Positions 13,594 to 16,959 of a DNA stretch of 16,959 bases are shown one piece after another (position 1 is the stretch's first letter; the number at the start of each line of letters is the position of its first letter). Origin of the DNA: Muribaculaceae bacterium (GTDB taxonomy: Bacteria > Bacteroidota > Bacteroidia > Bacteroidales > Muribaculaceae); the NCBI GenBank assembly GCA_016302215.1, contig JAEDNZ010000020.1:1-16959 (forward strand), in the 5' to 3' direction. Both the position numbers and the translations under genes were made by a program. The notes under the pieces are model-generated. The model saw nothing but the letters and a program-made list of their open reading frames with translations. It ran no database searches and was not told the origin of the DNA.

Positions 13594-13627
13594 AGCTAAT
13601 TAACCATCAAAGCTAATTAACCATCAA
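13594..13627 (+). repeat. Perfect 17-nt tandem repeat in the aspS leader
   Basis: AGCTAATTAACCATCAA occurs twice with no spacer, at 13594-13610 and 13611-13627, ending 10 nt before the aspS ATG. Each copy holds the palindrome TTAA and the A/T-rich stretch TAATTAA. It looks like a recent duplication in the 5' untranslated region. Confidence 0.9.
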
Positions 13628-13637
13628 ATCAATATAG

Positions 13638-15413
13638 ATGTACAGAACCAATACTTGCGGAGAATTGCGCCTCAGCGATTGTGGCCGCGAAGTCACACTC
13701 GCCGGCTGGGTACAGCGAGTGCGTAAGATGGGCGGCATGACCTTTATGGACTTGCGCGACCGTTATGGCATCACCCAAATTGTGTTTAATAATGAGCACG
13801 ATGCTGCGCTCAATGATGCGTCAAACCACCTCGGACGTGAGTTTGTGGTGCAGGTGGTGGGCGTTGTAGCTGAGCGCTCCTCCAAAAACGACCATATCGC
13901 CACCGGCGATATCGAGATTATAGCTCACAAGCTGCGTGTGCTCAACACCAGTGAGGTGCCTCCTTTCACCATCGAAGACGACACCGATGGCGGCGATGAC
14001 CTGCGCATGCGCTATCGTTATCTCGATTTGCGCCGCGCTGCAGTGCGCCGCAACCTCGAACTGCGCCATCGCATGACCATGGAGGTGCGCCGCTACCTCG
14101 ACAGCAAAGGCTTCCTCGAAATTGAGACGCCGATGCTCGTTGGCTCCACACCCGAGGGCGCTCGCGACTTTGTGGTGCCCTCCCGCATGAACCCCGGCCA
14201 GTTCTATGCCCTGCCGCAGTCGCCGCAGACACTCAAGCAGCTGCTTATGGTATCGGGCATGGACCGCTATTTCCAGATTGTAAAGTGCTTCAGAGACGAG
14301 GACCTGCGAGCCGACCGCCAGCCCGAGTTCACCCAGATTGACTGCGAGATGAGCTTTGTGGAGCAGGAGGACGTCATTAGCCTCTTTGAGGGCATGGCAA
14401 AGCACCTGTTCAAGGAGCTGCGTGGCGTCGAGATGACTGAGCCGTTTCAGCGCATGACATGGGCTGATGCCATGAAGTATTATGGCAGCGACAAGCCCGA
14501 CCTGCGCTTCGGTATGCGCTTCGTCGAGCTGATGGATGTGCTCAAAGGCTACGGCTTCAGCGTCTTTGACAATGCAGCCTACATCGGCGGCATCTGCGCC
14601 AAGGGCGCCGCTACTTACACGCGCAAGCAGCTCGATGCCCTCACCGACTATGTCAAGCGCTCGCAGATTGGCGCTAAGGGCATGGTATATGCTCGCGTCG
14701 AGGCCGACGGCAATGTCAAATCGTCAGTTGACAAATTCTACACCCAAGACGTCCTCCAGCAGCTGCGCGCCGCCATGGAGGCCGAGCCGGGCGACCTGAT
14801 ACTGATACTCAGCGGAGACGATGTCATGCGCACACGCAAGCAGCTCTGCGAGCTTCGTCTCGAGATGGGCCGTCAGCTCGGGCTGCGCGATAAGAATAAG
14901 TTTGCCTGCCTATGGGTGGTGGATTTCCCGATGTTTGAGTGGAGCGACGAGGAGCAGCGCCTGATGGCTATGCACCACCCATTCACACACCCCAAAGACG
15001 AGGATATCCCCATGCTCGATACTGACCCCGCAGCCGTGCGCGCTGATGCCTATGACATGGTTGTCAACGGCGTGGAGGTCGGCGGTGGCTCTATTCGTAT
15101 CCACGACAGCGCCCTCCAGGCCAAGATGTTCGAAATCTTGGGCTTCACCCCCGAGAAGGCACAGGAGCAGTTTGGCTTCTTGATGAATGCCTTCAAATAC
15201 GGAGCGCCGCCTCACGGTGGCCTCGCATACGGCCTCGACCGCTGGGTGTCGCTCTTCGCCGGCCTCGACAGCATCAGAGACTGCATCGCATTCCCCAAGA
15301 ACAATAGCGGCCGCGATGTGATGCTCGATGCTCCCGCTGCTCTTGACCAAAAGCAGCTCGATGAATTGTATCTCATCGTAGATGACAAGGCCATCGAGAG
15401 CAAAAAACAATGA
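13638..15413 (+). CDS. aspS: Aspartate--tRNA ligase
   Basis: Bacterial-type class IIb aspartyl-tRNA synthetase of 591 aa. It activates Asp with ATP and charges tRNA-Asp in the cytoplasm. The N-terminal anticodon-binding OB fold (about 1-105) begins CGELRLSDCGREVTLAGWVQ. The catalytic core shows motif 2 from FRDEDLR (218-224) to RQPEFTQID, the bacterial GAD insert in the middle, YDMVVNGVEVGGGSIRIH near the active site, and motif 3 GLAYGLDRW (528-536). Met31 replaces the His that marks the non-discriminating Pseudomonas enzyme, which suggests but does not prove a tRNA-Asp-specific form. The last four bases overlap the next start (ATGA). Confidence 0.98.
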   Translation: MYRTNTCGELRLSDCGREVTLAGWVQRVRKMGGMTFMDLRDRYGITQIVFNNEHDAALNDASNHLGREFVVQVVGVVAERSSKNDHIATGDIEIIAHKLRVLNTSEVPPFTIEDDTDGGDDLRMRYRYLDLRRAAVRRNLELRHRMTMEVRRYLDSKGFLEIETPMLVGSTPEGARDFVVPSRMNPGQFYALPQSPQTLKQLLMVSGMDRYFQIVKCFRDEDLRADRQPEFTQIDCEMSFVEQEDVISLFEGMAKHLFKELRGVEMTEPFQRMTWADAMKYYGSDKPDLRFGMRFVELMDVLKGYGFSVFDNAAYIGGICAKGAATYTRKQLDALTDYVKRSQIGAKGMVYARVEADGNVKSSVDKFYTQDVLQQLRAAMEAEPGDLILILSGDDVMRTRKQLCELRLEMGRQLGLRDKNKFACLWVVDFPMFEWSDEEQRLMAMHHPFTHPKDEDIPMLDTDPAAVRADAYDMVVNGVEVGGGSIRIHDSALQAKMFEILGFTPEKAQEQFGFLMNAFKYGAPPHGGLAYGLDRWVSLFAGLDSIRDCIAFPKNNSGRDVMLDAPAALDQKQLDELYLIVDDKAIESKKQ

Positions 15414-16213
15414 TTAGAGTATCAGACATAATACAAGCAATTGAGGACTTTGCGCCGCTGCGCCTGCAGGAGCCCTGGGACAACACGGGCCTGCAGGTGG
15501 GCGACGCCTCAGCCGAGTGCACCGGCGTGCTGCTATGTGTCGATGTCACCGAAGACATCATCGCCGAGGCATGCCGCCGCGGCTGCAACATGGTGGTGTC
15601 GCATCACCCCTTGCTCTTCAAGGGCCTCAAATCTATCACCGGCGCCACCGTGGTGGAGCGTGCCGTCATAGCGGCGCTGCGCTCCGGCGTGGCTATCTAT
15701 TCCAGCCACACCGCCATGGATAGCACCCACGGCGGCGTCTCACACGAGATGGCAAAGCGCTTGGGCGCACGCGTCTCAGCCGTGCTCTCGCCCATAGCCG
15801 CTGACGCCGGCGATGATGCCGTAGGCCTGGGCGGTGTAGCTGACTTTGATGTGGCCATCTCGCGCCGACTATTCATCGACAGGGTAAAGGCCGCCTTTGG
15901 CAGCCCCATCGTGCGTTCCACTCAGCCAGTGGCCCCCGACGTCGAGATACACCGCATCGCCATGTGTGGCGGCGCAGGTGGCGAGTTTATCGCAAAGGCC
16001 GTTGCGGCCGGTGCCCAGGCCTACATCACATCTGACACGCGATATCATGACTTCGTCGATTACCGTCACAGCATCTGGATAATCGATATTGGCCATTATG
16101 AAAGCGAATGTTGCACAAAAGACATTTTTTATCGCGTGATTAGCGAAAAAATTCCTAACTTTGCAGTCTATTACTCAGATACTGAAGATAATCCAATAAA
16201 ATATATAAAATAA
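15410..16213 (+). CDS. Nif3-like dinuclear metal center protein (YbgI/NIF3 family)
   Basis: Protein of 267 aa, the short form without the PII-like insert of about 370-aa members. The family forms toroidal hexamers with a two-metal site per subunit. It was once annotated as GTP cyclohydrolase I type 2, but its true reaction is not settled. Metal ligands are visible as H65-H66 in SHHPLLFKGLKS, H100 and D104 in SHTAMDSTHGG, and H229 with E233 in DIGHYESE. TSDTRYHDFVDY (207-218) is the family's usual T-D-x-x-Y-H-D segment. The ATG overlaps the aspS stop by 4 nt, implying translational coupling, and the zinc-ribbon gene starts 3 nt after its stop. Confidence 0.92.
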   Translation: MIRVSDIIQAIEDFAPLRLQEPWDNTGLQVGDASAECTGVLLCVDVTEDIIAEACRRGCNMVVSHHPLLFKGLKSITGATVVERAVIAALRSGVAIYSSHTAMDSTHGGVSHEMAKRLGARVSAVLSPIAADAGDDAVGLGGVADFDVAISRRLFIDRVKAAFGSPIVRSTQPVAPDVEIHRIAMCGGAGGEFIAKAVAAGAQAYITSDTRYHDFVDYRHSIWIIDIGHYESECCTKDIFYRVISEKIPNFAVYYSDTEDNPIKYIK

Positions 16214-16216
16214 CTA

Positions 16217-16959
16217 ATGGCTACCGATAAGAAAAATGAGCAACAGCTCTCCGTCGAGCAGCGTCTGACTTCGCTCTATGAGCTCCAGACTATACTCACT
16301 GAGATTGACCGCATCAAGACAATCCGAGGCGAGCTGCCTCTCGAAGTCAAAGACCTTGAGGATAATATTGCCGGCCTTACCACTCGCATTGGCAACTTCA
16401 ATGCCGAGATTGACGACCTTAATCACAACCTGGTGCAGGAGAAGCAGAAGATAGCCAACTGCGAGGCATTGATAGCTCGATATCGCGAGCAGCTCGACAA
16501 CGTGCGCAACAACCGCGAGTTTGACCTCCTCTCCAAGGAAGTCGAGTTCCAGTCGCTCGAGATTGAGCTCGCCGAGAAGCATATCAACGAATACTCCCGC
16601 TCTATCGAAAACAAAAAGCACGACATCGAGGAGACCGAGGCTAAGCTCACTGACCTCAAGCACCTCCACGATGAGAAAAAGGCAGAGCTCGACGAAATCG
16701 TCAACGAGACACGCCAAGAGGAAGACAACCTCCGCGACAAGGCAAAAGCAGTAGAGGCTGGCATCGACGACCAGCGACTCCTTGCTGCATTCAAGCGCAT
16801 ACGCAAGAATGCTCGCAACGGCCTCGGCATTGTATATGTACAGCGCAACGCATGCGGCGGTTGCTTCAACCGTATCCCACCGCAAAAGCAAATGGAGATT
16901 CGCATGCACAAGAAAGTCATCGTCTGTGAGTACTGCGGCCGCATCATGATTGACCCGGC
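16217..16959 (+). CDS. Coiled-coil C4 zinc-ribbon protein (CT398/DUF164-like), 3' end cut by the window
   Basis: The frame stays open from ATG 16217 to the window end, 247 complete codons. The N-terminal four fifths (about 8-190) are charged, Leu/Glu/Lys-rich heptad-like helices forming a long coiled-coil hairpin. The C-terminal zinc ribbon has CGGC (213-216) and CEYC (237-240), four Cys ready to bind one zinc. The visible end RIMIDP is close to the usual C-terminus, so only a few residues are probably missing. The family is found across bacteria; binding of nucleic acid or a secretion/flagellar chaperone-like role has been proposed for members, but no function is certain. It begins 3 nt after the Nif3-like gene. 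Confidence 0.88.
   Translation, partial: MATDKKNEQQLSVEQRLTSLYELQTILTEIDRIKTIRGELPLEVKDLEDNIAGLTTRIGNFNAEIDDLNHNLVQEKQKIANCEALIARYREQLDNVRNNREFDLLSKEVEFQSLEIELAEKHINEYSRSIENKKHDIEETEAKLTDLKHLHDEKKAELDEIVNETRQEEDNLRDKAKAVEAGIDDQRLLAAFKRIRKNARNGLGIVYVQRNACGGCFNRIPPQKQMEIRMHKKVIVCEYCGRIMIDP

Overview
This window is the conserved translation/transcription core locus of a member of the Bacteroidota, most likely order Bacteroidales. Four features point there. The strongest promoter (231-261) has the Bacteroidota primary-sigma form TTTG-N19-TAnnTTTG. No start codon has a convincing Shine-Dalgarno sequence; several sit behind A/T-rich leaders. The RpoB and RpoC lengths (1270 and 1437 aa) fit the phylum. 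The gene order Thr-Tyr-Gly-Thr tRNAs, tuf, tRNA-Trp, secE, nusG, rplKAJL, rpoBC is the one I know from Bacteroides-like genomes. The C-rich third codon positions would suit a gut family such as Muribaculaceae, but that is a guess.

Layout. Positions 1-317 hold no recognisable gene: a GC-rich stretch, a possible terminator (160-190), then an A-tract-rich strong promoter. Positions 318-691 carry tRNA-Thr(TGT), tRNA-Tyr(GTA), tRNA-Gly(TCC) and tRNA-Thr(GGT). These are followed by tuf (778-1962), a hairpin, tRNA-Trp(CCA), secE, nusG, rplK, rplA, rplJ, rplL, rpoB and rpoC, all on the + strand. An intrinsic-type terminator (13466-13492) closes this block. A second + strand cluster follows: aspS, a Nif3-like dinuclear metal protein overlapping it by 4 nt, and a coiled-coil/C4 zinc-ribbon protein cut by the window end.

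The genes act together in gene expression. The tRNAs and EF-Tu supply aminoacyl-tRNA to the ribosome, and L11, L1, L10 and L7/L12 build the two mobile stalks, where elongation factors bind at the L7/L12 stalk and deacylated tRNA leaves past the L1 stalk. RpoB and RpoC are the catalytic subunits of RNA polymerase, NusG is its elongation factor, SecE is a core translocon subunit, and AspRS charges tRNA-Asp. Gaps within the block carry hairpins (tuf/tRNA-Trp, rplL/rpoB, rpoB/rpoC) that probably tune the output of its segments.

I found no mobile element, CRISPR array, phage gene, defence gene or undescribed system. The points worth a second look are small: an acceptor-stem mismatch in tRNA-Thr(GGT), a perfect 17-nt tandem repeat in the aspS leader, absence of room for a canonical L10 leader, a candidate regulatory structure before rplK, and the intergenic hairpins.
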